Source: Candidatus Zixiibacteriota bacterium (GTDB taxonomy: Bacteria; Zixibacteria; MSB-5A5; GN15; FEB-12). Taken from it: DNA of 64,000 bases. Shown here in pieces: positions 27,184 to 35,473 of this stretch. A program made the position numbers and the translations under genes. Where the stretch lies: contig DAOSXA010000002.1 of NCBI GenBank assembly GCA_035380245.1, positions 1,130,010 through 1,194,009 of the forward strand, read 5' to 3'. Under the pieces are notes generated by a model. It did no database searches and was not told where the DNA came from. It saw nothing but the letters and a program-made list of their open reading frames with translations. Positions within the stretch are counted from its first letter, which is position 1. Every line of letters starts with the position of its first letter.

Positions 27184-27539
27184 TTGTCGAACAACTGCTC
27201 CTGCGGGGCATCACCCCACAGTTTTTCGAGAGCGTAGAACTGCCGGGTCGGTTCCTGGAAAACGTGAACCACCACGTCAATATAATCCAGAAGCACCCAA
27301 TTGCCCTCAGTGAGCCCCTCAACATGGTAGGGCTTGATTCCTCTTTCTTCGAGGAGCCCCTCCTGAATCGCCCTGGCGATTGCCTTGACATGCATGTCCG
27401 CCTCGCCCGAGACGATCACAAAATAGTCGGTTACCGACGAAAGTTTCGCGACTTTAAGGACTCTGACATCAAATCCCTTTTTGTTCAATGCCAGACGACC
27501 CGCTTCGCGCGCCAGTTCAAGAGCCGGATACTCGCTCAA
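27180..27539 (-). CDS. rsfS: Ribosomal silencing factor RsfS (Iojap family)
   Basis: 119 residues, TTG start. Conserved 'KGFDVRVLKVAKLSSVTDYFVIVSG' region (residues ~21-45) and 'DYIDVVVHVFQEPTRQFYALEKLWGDA' near the end are diagnostic of the family. It binds ribosomal protein L14 and blocks subunit joining under nutrient limitation. It begins 9 bases after the LytR_C gene, so the two are likely co-transcribed; the rho promoter lies over its stop codon. Confidence 0.93.
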   Translation of the reverse strand: MSEYPALELAREAGRLALNKKGFDVRVLKVAKLSSVTDYFVIVSGEADMHVKAIARAIQEGLLEERGIKPYHVEGLTEGNWVLLDYIDVVVHVFQEPTRQFYALEKLWGDAPQEQLFDN

Positions 27540-27548
27540 TTCTCTTCT

Positions 27549-28079
27549 TCAGTTCTCCTTCTCCGCCGTCAGCGGCAGATTGATCGATTCAAAGTCGGCG
27601 CCCAGAACCAGTGTCACCGTCACTTGTTTGTAATTGTTCTCCAACGGACGGTAGACCACCTCCGAAGCACTTATTCCAAGCTTGGCCGCGAGCAACGTCG
27701 CCACACGCTTGTTCTCTTCACGGGAGATGATCATCGACTTGGGCACATCGCGTATCTCGAAATTGTCGGTGTCGACAACCTTGATTTCGATATCCTGATC
27801 GGCATAATCGGCCAGCATATCGGCCGTACGAGAGGCCAGACCGCTGATACCGCAGCCGTTTAAGACCTGGAGCCTGATAGTATGATCGGGGCTGTCCAAG
27901 GTTTTGGAAACACCGCCGGTAACCCGGATCGAGATCGAAGCCACATACAGCACTACCAGGATAAAAGCAGTGGCAATAACCACCTCCAGCACCCGGCTGC
28001 CGGTCAGGAGTGATTTCAGAAAGCCGGGCTTACTGGTCCGGCTGGTCGATTTGGATTTGGTGGATGTTCTTTTTGGCAT
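27549..28079 (-). CDS. Membrane-anchored LytR C-terminal domain protein
   Basis: 176 residues. A basic Ser/Thr/Lys-rich start of ~25 residues, one transmembrane segment ('VLEVVIATAFILVVLYVASI'), then a LytR_C domain with 'IRLQVLNGCGISGLASRTADML' at its start and 'YRPLENNYKQVTVTLVLGAD' at its end. The catalytic LytR-CpsA-Psr domain is absent. Stand-alone LytR_C proteins are common next to rsfS and are thought to act at the cell envelope; a precise role is not known. Confidence 0.85.
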   Translation of the reverse strand: MPKRTSTKSKSTSRTSKPGFLKSLLTGSRVLEVVIATAFILVVLYVASISIRVTGGVSKTLDSPDHTIRLQVLNGCGISGLASRTADMLADYADQDIEIKVVDTDNFEIRDVPKSMIISREENKRVATLLAAKLGISASEVVYRPLENNYKQVTVTLVLGADFESINLPLTAEKEN

Positions 28080-28129
28080 TTAAGAGATAGATAGAACGAA
28101 GCGAGGGAATCCGGAAGTCAGGATCCCGC

Positions 28130-28603
28130 TCAAGGGCCTACAGGTTCAAGCCAATAACCGCTCCTGTTGAAATTATTATAATACGGACTTAAATAACCCT
28201 GGTAGGTTTGCACCTGGATGATAGCCCGGAATTTGTTTGAGGGATGGTAATCCAGGGTGAAACCGGGGAGTATGGTGGCATCCTCATCGGTGCTGAACAC
28301 ACCGCCCGAATGCGCGATGCCGATATTGAGGGCCAGCGAAAGACTCGGGGTAAATTCATACAGCATATTCGTTTGAAACAGGCCGACCGTCCCCGATCCA
28401 ATGCCTCCGGAAAAGAACGATACCGAATATGAGTTGGACCATTTGATCTTGGAGAAATCAAGCAGTGAAAACGGACTACTGCCCGGAGAAAGTCCTACGG
28501 ATGCATCGTTCGACAGCTTATCCAACGCCGCCTGATCGGCCATTTGTGCCGATACCGCTGCGGCCAGTATTAAAATCGTCATCACTGTAACAAATGATCT
28601 CAT
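28130..28603 (-). CDS. Small secreted protein of unknown function
   Basis: 157 residues. A clear signal peptide ('MRSFVTVMTILILAAAVSA', cut likely after Ala) is followed by a Ser/Gly/Tyr-rich body with alternating hydrophobic residues ('SYSVSFFSGG', 'SLSLALNIGIAHSGG', 'RAIIQVQTYQGY') that looks like beta strands, perhaps a small outer-membrane barrel. No family recognised. A good promoter precedes it, and its stop lies 50 bases before the LytR_C gene. Confidence 0.75.
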   Translation of the reverse strand: MRSFVTVMTILILAAAVSAQMADQAALDKLSNDASVGLSPGSSPFSLLDFSKIKWSNSYSVSFFSGGIGSGTVGLFQTNMLYEFTPSLSLALNIGIAHSGGVFSTDEDATILPGFTLDYHPSNKFRAIIQVQTYQGYLSPYYNNFNRSGYWLEPVGP

Positions 28604-28635
28604 AATTCGGCAGGCTCCTTACCTTCCCTCGTCTC

Positions 28636-28664
28636 AAGTTACCGGTCAGATCTATCGCAGTCAA
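28636..28664 (-). promoter_or_regulatory. Promoter of the small secreted protein gene
   Basis: Minus strand TTGACT (28664-28659), 17 bp spacer, TAACTT (28641-28636), followed by a ~26 base leader containing gtaaggag before the ATG at 28603. Confidence 0.55.
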
Positions 28665-28797
28665 TAAAAAACCGCAACCGGGTTCAGTCTAGATATCGGA
28701 CTAACCCTTAGCCGGTATTACTTGTACGATCAGAGAGTTGAATCGAATCAAAAACATTTGGTATCAGGTCCTTTGGGGCCTCCCGAGACTTAAGGAA

Positions 28798-28912
28798 TGT
28801 TGAAAAAGGCGAATGCAAAGATATTCAGCAAACCACAACCGTAATGCGGGCGACACAAAATCCCCTACTACGCGAAGCCGGAGCCAACAAGCGTGTAGTC
28901 CGGGGGATGTTC
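28798..28912 (+). repeat. MITE-like long hairpin, degenerate copy 1
   Basis: Begins tgttgaaaaaggc, then 'gatattcagcaaa..cacaaccgtaatgcgggcgacacaa', as in the other copies. The right arm has diverged (gcgtgtagtccgggggat) but still pairs with the left (tcccctactacgcg). It abuts the stop codon of the nucleotidyltransferase gene at 28913. The rest of the 28604-28912 gap holds only the promoter above. Confidence 0.7.
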
Positions 28913-29650
28913 TCAGATATCGAACTTGGCAGCCAGTTCCTCGAGTTGCTCGACTGAATTGACTCCAAGACACTCATCGGCGTCATCGGCGGCTACGACT
29001 GCCACGCAATGTCCCTCAGCGCGAAGAATCTTGACCGCGTCCGGCAGATAATACTCTTTTTGGGCGTTGTCCTTGCCGACCCGGGCTAATGCTTTGAACA
29101 TCAGGCGGTTGTCGAAACAGAATGTCCCTGAGTTGATTTCGCCTATCTTAAGCTGTTCCTCGGTAGCATCCTTGTGCTCGACAATTTCTTTCAGCAGATC
29201 GGAATCGCCGTCGCGAATGATCCGTCCGTAACCGGCGGGCTTTTTCGGGAAAGCCGATAAACAGGTAGCCGCCGCCCCGGAGGATTCATGTCGATCCATC
29301 AGGTTGCGGATAGAAGCCGCACTGAGAAACGGGACATCACCGAGAGCGATAAGAGTGGTGCCGTCGAAATCCTCCATGAGCTTCTCGGCCATTCGCACTG
29401 CATGGCCGGTTCCCTCCTGCTTGTGCTGCCAGACGATTCGTACCGGCTCGCCCTTCAGTTCCTGTTCGACCAGTTCCCCTTTGAAACCGATCACGACGAC
29501 AATCCGATCCAAATCGAGCGTCTTGAGCGTTTCGAGCAGGATACGGATCATAGGACGACCGTGAATGGGATGGAGGACTTTGGGCAAGTCGGAGTGCATC
29601 CGCTTGCCTTTACCGGCGGCCAGGACTATCGCAGCACGTTTAGCAGGCAT
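28913..29650 (-). CDS. GlmU N-terminal-type sugar-1-phosphate nucleotidyltransferase
   Basis: 245 residues. Nucleotidyltransferase fold with the pyrophosphorylase motif 'VLAAGKGKRMHSDLPKVLH', then 'HKQEGTGHAVRMAE', 'LIALGDVPFL' (metal-binding Asp) and 'INSGTFCFDN'. These match the uridylyltransferase half of GlmU, but the left-handed beta-helix acetyltransferase half is absent; family GlmU is ~450 residues. So it probably makes a UDP-HexNAc from the sugar-1-phosphate, with acetylation done elsewhere. It follows panD by 63 bases. Confidence 0.85.
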   Translation of the reverse strand: MPAKRAAIVLAAGKGKRMHSDLPKVLHPIHGRPMIRILLETLKTLDLDRIVVVIGFKGELVEQELKGEPVRIVWQHKQEGTGHAVRMAEKLMEDFDGTTLIALGDVPFLSAASIRNLMDRHESSGAAATCLSAFPKKPAGYGRIIRDGDSDLLKEIVEHKDATEEQLKIGEINSGTFCFDNRLMFKALARVGKDNAQKEYYLPDAVKILRAEGHCVAVVAADDADECLGVNSVEQLEELAAKFDI

Positions 29651-29713
29651 AACTTCTCCCGGAATGAAAAAACATCAGAACTGTCGCTCTTGGGGGGTAT
29701 CGGACGCCGGGGC

Positions 29714-30067
29714 TTACAGCTCCACCGGCCGGTTATCTTTGTCAACATGGACTATGGCAGGCTTAAAACCGCGAGCCTCCTCCGGGGTCATGTGACCGTA
29801 AGCAATGATGATAACGAGGTCGCCGACCTGCCCCTTACGAGCGGCCGCGCCGTTCAGCTCGATTGCCCCGGAACCCGGTTTTCCCTCGATCACATAAGTC
29901 TCGAACCGTTCACCGTTGGTGATGTTGGCAACCTGAACCTTCTCATAAGGCAGCAGGTTGGCCTTCGCCATCAAATCAGTCGGGATTGAGATCGACCCGA
30001 CATAATCGAGGCAGGCATCGGTGATCGTTGCCCGATGGATTTTTGATTTACAGATCGTAACTAACAT
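29714..30067 (-). CDS. panD: Aspartate 1-decarboxylase
   Basis: 117 residues. Self-cleavage site Gly-Ser in 'DYVGSISIP', preceded by 'KSKIHRATITDACLDY', and 'YGHMTPEEARG' near the end; all canonical. The proenzyme cuts itself to form the pyruvoyl group and makes beta-alanine for pantothenate. panC lies 1.2 kb upstream of it on the same strand, separated by a Nudix gene and a repeat-rich gap. Own promoter visible. Confidence 0.96.
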   Translation of the reverse strand: MLVTICKSKIHRATITDACLDYVGSISIPTDLMAKANLLPYEKVQVANITNGERFETYVIEGKPGSGAIELNGAAARKGQVGDLVIIIAYGHMTPEEARGFKPAIVHVDKDNRPVEL

Positions 30068-30104
30068 GGCTCTGTGCTCGTCAATAGTCCAATCTCAGCG
30101 GCCT

Positions 30105-30132
30105 AATATAGTCAAAATGATCTATTTGGCAA
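30105..30132 (-). promoter_or_regulatory. Promoter of panD
   Basis: Minus strand TTGCCA (30132-30127), 16 bp spacer, TATATT (30110-30105); leader of about 31 bases. Confidence 0.5.
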
Positions 30133-30199
30133 GCTGTTTGGTCCTTTTGGACATTGTCTCCAATCCTGAAACACATTGCCTGATAACGAAGTTCCGAAA

Positions 30200-30676
30200 T
30201 CAGGGTTTGATCTCTACCCAGTTTTTAGCCGGGAAAATCTCGAGTTCGTCAACGATCAAGTCAATCGACGTAATGAGGTTTTTCCAGGTTACCATGTGAC
30301 GTGCTTTATGCGGAGTAGTCCAGCGATAAGCACAGTTTTCGGGATTCAGGGTAACCTCGGCATCCTCGGGCACCACCGCCACGATGGTCGGCAACACCCA
30401 GATAGTATCTTCTTCCGGTTCATAGAATTGGATAGTGTGCTCGGTAGCCCAAATTGAACTCGGGGCCATCCCGGTCTCTTCTTTGATTTCACGAGTCACC
30501 ACTTGTGCCACCGTTTCCGTACTTCGTTTGGAACCGGTAACAAAACCCCAGGTACCGCCGTAAGTTTCGCTTTCGGAACGCTGCAGCAGCAGGAATTTCC
30601 AGCCGTCGTAGTCTTTCTTGACCACGGCGCAGCTAACTCCGGGAGCTTCTATCTTTATATTCGTTCTGTCGGGCAT
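30200..30676 (-). CDS. Nudix hydrolase
   Basis: 158 residues with a complete Nudix box: Gly, five residues, Glu, seven residues, then REIKEETGM (within residues ~49-71). The N terminus 'APGVSCAVVKKDYDGWKFLLLQRSE' is typical of dNTP or dinucleoside polyphosphate hydrolases related to MutT and NudB. It cleaves a nucleoside-diphosphate-X bond with Mg; which substrate is unknown. Monocistronic, between panD and the repeat-rich gap. Confidence 0.88.
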   Translation of the reverse strand: MPDRTNIKIEAPGVSCAVVKKDYDGWKFLLLQRSESETYGGTWGFVTGSKRSTETVAQVVTREIKEETGMAPSSIWATEHTIQFYEPEEDTIWVLPTIVAVVPEDAEVTLNPENCAYRWTTPHKARHMVTWKNLITSIDLIVDELEIFPAKNWVEIKP

Positions 30677-30716
30677 AAAAACCTGTCTCCTGTCCTTTTT
30701 TACATAATTGGCCGCT

Positions 30717-30744
30717 AATGTAACTTCTTTAACCGATTCGTCAA
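30717..30744 (-). promoter_or_regulatory. Promoter of the Nudix gene
   Basis: Minus strand TTGACG (30744-30739), 16 bp spacer, TACATT (30722-30717), about 40 bases before the ATG; an AGGA-rich leader follows. Confidence 0.45.
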
Positions 30745-30825
30745 GGCAAAACGGACAGGCGCAGAATGTCGCAAGATGTCAGGAAGAAAACAGCCGGACA
30801 TGCTTGTTTGCCGGTAGAACGTAAG

Positions 30826-30901
30826 TTATCCACATTCGAGATTCGCGGATTGCACGTATCGCAGTTCCCGGCAGACAGTTACACGGAATTGGGTTTGTTT
30901 T
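30826..30901 (-). repeat. 76 bp element, copy 3 (ends in TGTGGATAA)
   Basis: On the minus strand it starts aaaacaaacccaattcc at 30901 and ends gaatgtggataa at 30826. The two boxes are 67 bp apart, exactly as in copies 1 and 2. It is one of two repeats in the gene-free stretch 30677-31279. Confidence 0.8.
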
Positions 30902-31046
30902 AAATAATTATAATTTCAGTACATTCTCCTTCCCGCCGCGGGTCGGGCGCGCACGGCGCCAAGCCATCATCTACGTACCGTCGATCGCATTCTGTAGCGA
31001 AAACGTGTGATAAACGCCGTGGGCGCACCTAGTCCCAGGGCAGAGG

Positions 31047-31186
31047 ATTGAAAAAGCCATACGCCCGGATATTCAGTAAAACACAACTATAATGCGGGCG
31101 ACACAAGGCCACCCGCTACGCGAGGTTAGAGCTCTTAAACGCGTAGCGGCGGGGCTTGTCTCCGCCGCAGCAGAGATTATTCAACA
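31047..31186 (+). repeat. MITE-like long hairpin, copy 2 (best preserved with copy 5)
   Basis: Starts ttgaaaaagccatacg and ends attattcaaca. The left arm gcgggcgacacaaggcc..cgctacgcg pairs with the right arm cgcgtagcg..ggggcttgtctccgccgc, so the transcript would fold as one long hairpin. No open frame inside. It lies between the Nudix and panC genes. Confidence 0.85.
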
Positions 31187-31279
31187 CTCCCCTTCGCCCA
31201 GATGACGCTTTTAAGAGGTGATGCTTTCCGGGCAACCAATGGCTCACCCGTGGGCAAATGGGCTACCGGCGACGGACGC

Positions 31280-32125
31280 TCAGGCCAGTTTCATGTTGTC
31301 GATGAGGCGAACGCCGTGAAGACGCACAGCCAGAGAACAGACCGTATTCCGGACAACGGATCGTACGGGGACAAGTGAGGTCAAATCGGTGAAGGCAATG
31401 TAGTCAATCTCAGCCGTCGGACAATGCGATAAAATCACCGCTCGCATTTCCCGTTCGATTTTCTTGACCGACTTTTCTCCCGAGCGAACCATCGCTTTGG
31501 CCGAGCCTAGAGCCCGATACAGCCCGAGCGCCTCCAGCTTCTGCTCCGGCGTGAAATACTTGTTGCGCGAGGATAAGGCCAGGCCGGAAGCCTCGCGCAC
31601 GGTCGGGGCAATGACGAACTTCATCGGATAACCGAGGTCGTGAGTCATTTGTCTCAACACCTGCGCCTGCTGATAATCTTTCTGACCGAACACGACCAGA
31701 TCGGGGCGACAGATGTTGAACAGTTTTGACACGATCGTGGTCACGCCCCGGAAATGAGTGGGGCGCTGCACTCCCTCGAGCGTCCCGGTCAACTTCTCGA
31801 CCTCGACACAGGTCTGGAAATTATCGGGGTAAACCTCGCGGGTCTTGGGAGTGAAGACGATATCGCCGCCCGCCTCGGTGATTTTGCGGACGTCGCCTTT
31901 TTCGTCTCGGGGATATTTGTCGAGGTCCTCGTTCGGGGCGAACTGGGTCGGGTTGACGAATACCGAGACAATGACGACATCGGTTTCTTTTTTAGCCCGA
32001 CGGATCAGGGACAGATGGCCCTCGTGGAGAAAGCCCATGGTCGGAACGAGACCGATGGTTTTACCCTGCGCGGCGATTTCACGCGCGGCGGTTTGCATCT
32101 TTTTTATGGAGCGGATTATTTTCAT
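31280..32125 (-). CDS. panC: Pantothenate synthetase
   Basis: 281 residues, the usual length. The HIGH-type nucleotidyl motif is 'MGFLHEGHLSLI', followed by 'VVVFGQKDYQQAQVLR' and the KMSKS-like 'LALSSRNKYF'. It joins pantoate and beta-alanine with ATP hydrolysis. The ATG lies 14 bases after the stop of the membrane protein gene upstream, so they are likely co-transcribed. panB is not in the window. Confidence 0.96.
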   Translation of the reverse strand: MKIIRSIKKMQTAAREIAAQGKTIGLVPTMGFLHEGHLSLIRRAKKETDVVIVSVFVNPTQFAPNEDLDKYPRDEKGDVRKITEAGGDIVFTPKTREVYPDNFQTCVEVEKLTGTLEGVQRPTHFRGVTTIVSKLFNICRPDLVVFGQKDYQQAQVLRQMTHDLGYPMKFVIAPTVREASGLALSSRNKYFTPEQKLEALGLYRALGSAKAMVRSGEKSVKKIEREMRAVILSHCPTAEIDYIAFTDLTSLVPVRSVVRNTVCSLAVRLHGVRLIDNMKLA

Positions 32126-32139
32126 TTAGCGACAGGAAT

Positions 32140-33264
32140 TTATACTTCTCCCTCGTCGATCGGCGGGTTGACCGGCTCGTCGGTGAAAAACAAGGGTGAT
32201 TCATCGGCCAGGCGATAGCCGTCTTTCACGAACCGGATCACCATGAAACCACGCGCCTGAGCGGTGGCGATCACCGAGAACATATAACCAAAGACCGAGG
32301 CAAAGATCAGAAACAGCATGAACGACATGACGTAAGAAACCGGTTCGTCGGTCCCGCCTCGCAGCCAGGGATCGATCGAGAAGGACCAGGAGATGCCGGG
32401 GAAAATGTTGATCGTTTCCCGGACCAGGTCGGAGTCGGCCGGAAGATGTTTCAGGCCGGAGCGAATGAGTTGTTCGATTTTACCGCCACCGCTGAGACCC
32501 GAGGTAAACGCGAGAAATTGAGTCGCTCGGAAGCAGAAATATGCATAGACAAAACCGCAGACTTTGGCCGCCGCGAGCGAGAAGACGGTGAATCCCAGCC
32601 AGCGCCAGGGCTGCCGGATAATGGTCGAAAAAGTCTCCAGTATCGCGCTGAACGTCTCCCCTTTGCGCTCGGCCGAAGCGACTGTCGGCATGAGCAGACA
32701 GGAGACTATCAGCACCAGCACGATAAAAATCGTAATAATCGAAATAATGAAAGTGGGGAAAACGAACAAAACGCTGTAGAGCCATTCGCCGATCCAGGGG
32801 ATCCGAGCCACGAGCCCGAACGCCATGAACAGGAGAATAATAAAACCGACAAACAGGACGATGGACAGTTCCGAAAGAAGAATCTGCCGGAAGCGCTGGA
32901 AGGCGAACTTCATCGCACCCCAGAACGAAAAGAAACGGTTACCGCGAATCTGCTCGATATCTATCGCCGATACGGCGAACATACCCAGCATTACCCCGTG
33001 CAGAGTTAACAGTAATCCCAGAGCGTAAACCGAGGCGGCCACGGTATGACTGAAATGAAACGGGATAAACGGGAAAATATCATAGGCGGACCAGACAAAA
33101 CTGATCTTCTCCCCCTCAATCGCCAGAGCCAGATACAAAAACAGATCGTAGACGGTCAGGGCCAGACAAAGAAAAATGGTCATGACAAGAATTCGCTTGG
33201 CCGAAAGGGCCTTGGCCGGCGCCCAGAGGACATCACGGAAATCATAATGTGGCGGTTTTTCCAT
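32140..33264 (-). CDS. Polytopic membrane protein of unknown function
   Basis: 374 residues with about six membrane spans: 'ILVMTIFLCLALTVYDLFL', 'VAASVYALGLLLTLHGVML', 'LSIVLFVGFIILLFMAFGL', 'FIISIITIFIVLVLIVSCL', 'LGFTVFSLAAAKVCGFVYA' and 'VMSFMLFLIFASVFGYMFS'. A charged N terminus ('MEKPPHYDFRDVLWAPAKALS') and an acidic tail lie at the ends, probably cytoplasmic. No enzyme motif recognised. It precedes panC by 14 bases, but nothing in it points to vitamin transport. Confidence 0.75.
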   Translation of the reverse strand: MEKPPHYDFRDVLWAPAKALSAKRILVMTIFLCLALTVYDLFLYLALAIEGEKISFVWSAYDIFPFIPFHFSHTVAASVYALGLLLTLHGVMLGMFAVSAIDIEQIRGNRFFSFWGAMKFAFQRFRQILLSELSIVLFVGFIILLFMAFGLVARIPWIGEWLYSVLFVFPTFIISIITIFIVLVLIVSCLLMPTVASAERKGETFSAILETFSTIIRQPWRWLGFTVFSLAAAKVCGFVYAYFCFRATQFLAFTSGLSGGGKIEQLIRSGLKHLPADSDLVRETINIFPGISWSFSIDPWLRGGTDEPVSYVMSFMLFLIFASVFGYMFSVIATAQARGFMVIRFVKDGYRLADESPLFFTDEPVNPPIDEGEV

Positions 33265-33382
33265 AAGCCTAATTTCGCTCCATCAGGCGGTCGGGTCAAG
33301 CTCAAACGACGGCCCGCCCGGCTGATACTCTAAGTGTCTGTGAGACTTATACCAACGACTATTAAAAATAATCCTTTTTTGA

Positions 33383-33412
33383 TTGAATAACCGACCGCCT
33401 CGATAGTATGAT
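33383..33412 (+). promoter_or_regulatory. Promoter of the small zinc-ribbon membrane protein gene
   Basis: TTGAAT (33383-33388), 18 bp spacer, TATGAT (33407-33412). A strong ribosome site CAGGAGG (33428-33434) lies seven bases before the ATG at 33442. Confidence 0.55.
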
Positions 33413-33441
33413 ATTCAGGAACACAGGCAGGAGGTATTCCG

Positions 33442-33780
33442 ATGAAATTACTGAGAATAATGGTAACGGCGGTGGTTTTGCTCCCCCTGATAATAATCGG
33501 CTACACCGTTGCAACAGACGGTTGGGATATCGCCACCACAGTCGTCGTGAGTTCACTGGCTGCCGTTGCGATAGCGTTGGTTATCATGGTTCGCAGCCAT
33601 GCTCGCAACCATGTCTATCGTTGTGATATCTGCCGTGAGATTTTTGAAATCAGCGCCTGGACCGATTTCTTTTCTCCGCATTGCCCCGACAAAAAGCGTT
33701 TGACCTGCCCGAAGTGCGGTGAAATTTCCTGGTGCCAAGAGCTCGATCGGAGCGCTCTTACAACCGAGCAGACGAATTAA
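33442..33780 (+). CDS. Small membrane protein with C-terminal zinc ribbon
   Basis: 112 residues. Two membrane segments ('VTAVVLLPLIIIGYTVA' and 'VVVSSLAAVAIALVIMV') are followed by a soluble tail of ~55 residues with paired cysteines 'YRCDICREIFE' and 'LTCPKCGEISWCQ', a likely zinc ribbon, plus a His-Cys 'SPHCPDKK' between them. Strong ribosome site and promoter. Family not recognised. The tail may bind nucleic acid or protein at the inner membrane. Both neighbours run on the minus strand. Confidence 0.75.
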   Translation: MKLLRIMVTAVVLLPLIIIGYTVATDGWDIATTVVVSSLAAVAIALVIMVRSHARNHVYRCDICREIFEISAWTDFFSPHCPDKKRLTCPKCGEISWCQELDRSALTTEQTN

Positions 33781-33848
33781 ATTTCTGAGTCGACAAGGGC
33801 ATCGACCGACCACGGAAAATACAATCGTCATACGGGGAATATAAATGC

Positions 33849-34847
33849 TTACACGTGGAACTCGATGATGTCCTCATCGGAGAGAACAAAATCCTTCTGA
33901 ACGCGCTGGCCCTCGAATTTACCGCTTCCCCAAATTTTCGCGAACTTGAGCTTTTTGGCAAAATCCTTGTGAAGTGATTCGGCGGCTTGTTCGACCGTGC
34001 TTTCGAGCGGTAAAATCACCGGATCGTTGCGGTCCGATTCCTTACCGATCGGCTTGGTGTAGACCCGGATGATATCGAGCGAATCGAACAAGGCTCGACG
34101 GAAGACAGCCAGGGTATCATCGTCGATGATCGAAGTTTTAACGAGGACGAATCCGGGGAACATTTTCTCCAGCGCGGTCAGCCGTTCACCGGTTTCATCG
34201 TCGTAGATTTTATGAGCGCAGACAATCGTCTTACGGGGACAGAAACGGGGGTCATCGGGCTGTGCGGCAAAGGTCGGCGTGAGCAGAATCCGCTTTTCTT
34301 CGAGCTTATCCAGCACAAAACGCAGATCGGACGCCATGGTCGGAGCCGCCAGGTCGGCCACCATTACGGCGACATCGGCGTTACGAATCAGACCGGAGAG
34401 GTAGTTTTCGTAAGATTCGGGTGAAATCGGCGGGGTATCGATAAGTTGAATCTGAATCGTTTCGAACTTCATCATACCGGCCAGCGGTTCACGCGTGGTA
34501 AAGGGATAATCGCCGATCAACGGAGCAGCCCCGGTCAGGCTGTCGACCAATGAGGATTTTCCGCTGTTAGGCGGACCGATCAAAATGACCTGTCCGGCGC
34601 CCTCTTTCGGGATATGATCAAAGGCCGTCGCCGATCGGACCGGGCCGCCGCTTTTTACGGTTCCTTCGAGTTGTTTCTTGAGCTTGGAAATTTTGGCCTT
34701 CATCTCCGCCTGGAGCTTGTCGGTCCCTTTGTGCTTGGGCATAATCCGAAGGAGTTCTTCGGCAATCCGAAGTTTCTCGCGGGTGTCGCGCTCGGCGCGG
34801 AATTCCCGTTCCAGCTCATAATATTGAGGCGGTAAATTTGCCGGCAT
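33849..34847 (-). CDS. Obg/DRG-like GTPase with TGS domain
   Basis: 332 residues from ATG 34847 ('MPANLPPQYYELEREFRAER'); the frame extends 28 residues further without family similarity. Order: a helical N-terminal region, G1 'GPPNSGKSSL', G2 'YPFTTREPLAG', G3 'IDTPPI' (Gly of DxxG replaced), a G4 position 'CAHKIYD' (His for Asn of NKxD), and a C-terminal TGS fold ending 'SDEDIIEFHV'. DRG and Obg proteins act at the ribosome. The changed G3/G4 raises doubt about guanine specificity. It is divergent from the gene at 34961. Confidence 0.85.
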   Translation of the reverse strand: MPANLPPQYYELEREFRAERDTREKLRIAEELLRIMPKHKGTDKLQAEMKAKISKLKKQLEGTVKSGGPVRSATAFDHIPKEGAGQVILIGPPNSGKSSLVDSLTGAAPLIGDYPFTTREPLAGMMKFETIQIQLIDTPPISPESYENYLSGLIRNADVAVMVADLAAPTMASDLRFVLDKLEEKRILLTPTFAAQPDDPRFCPRKTIVCAHKIYDDETGERLTALEKMFPGFVLVKTSIIDDDTLAVFRRALFDSLDIIRVYTKPIGKESDRNDPVILPLESTVEQAAESLHKDFAKKLKFAKIWGSGKFEGQRVQKDFVLSDEDIIEFHV

Positions 34848-34960
34848 ACCGGATAAATAATAAATGCGGGGCCTCAAAACAAGAGGTGACTCAAGGCTTG
34901 TTACAACCGGCCGATATATCATAGAAGACACGAAGGGACAGAGAGGAAAAGAGGGTAAAT

Positions 34961-35461
34961 ATGGAACAATTTCGTAATCTGCTGGAAGTCGAGTACGACG
35001 ATACCAATCGAATCGTATACCTCACGGCAAGCGAAACCATTTCCATATCCTGCGAAACGGAAATGATACAACTTTGTTCGACAATTAGGGAGACACTGGA
35101 TCAATACGGTCCCGAACGTCTCTACCTGGTTATGGATCTGCTCCGTTTCGCGATAGAACCGTCCCTGGCAGAACTTTATGCCGAGAGAGTGCGTTCTCTT
35201 ACGGAAGATTATCTTTATCCCGACGGCCTGGCGCGGTACGGTTATCAAATTACCCGGGTAACGATAATGCTCGGAGCCGAAAACAAGAAAGCGACCAAAG
35301 ACTTATTCTTCACTAACAAAGAAGAAGCCTGTCAATACATTTACAACCGTATTGCCCTGCGAACCAGCCATCATCCGCTGGAACAGAACGAGGAAGAGCA
35401 AACGACACCCGATACCGGCGGTATCGATATCAGTCAGATTACCTACGGCCATATGGAATAG
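34961..35461 (+). CDS. Hypothetical protein, STAS/SpoIIAA-like size and pattern
   Basis: 166 residues, with agaggaaaagaggg as a generous ribosome site. No membrane segment. The core ('RIVYLTASETISISCETEMI', 'ERLYLVMDLLRFAIEPSL', 'QITRVTIMLGAENKKATKDL') alternates beta and alpha in the manner of SpoIIAA-like or STAS domains, followed by an acidic, disordered tail of ~35 residues. Family assignment is only a suggestion. It lies between the divergent GTPase and the convergent DegT aminotransferase. Confidence 0.65.
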   Translation: MEQFRNLLEVEYDDTNRIVYLTASETISISCETEMIQLCSTIRETLDQYGPERLYLVMDLLRFAIEPSLAELYAERVRSLTEDYLYPDGLARYGYQITRVTIMLGAENKKATKDLFFTNKEEACQYIYNRIALRTSHHPLEQNEEEQTTPDTGGIDISQITYGHME

Positions 35462-35473
35462 TAAGCCTTACGT

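Noticed and set aside
30902..31046. Hidden gene or RNA in the Nudix-panC gap
   Set aside because: Only short broken frames and a G+C-rich stretch (gcgggtcgggcgcgcacggc) without a clear fold; nothing to support a feature.
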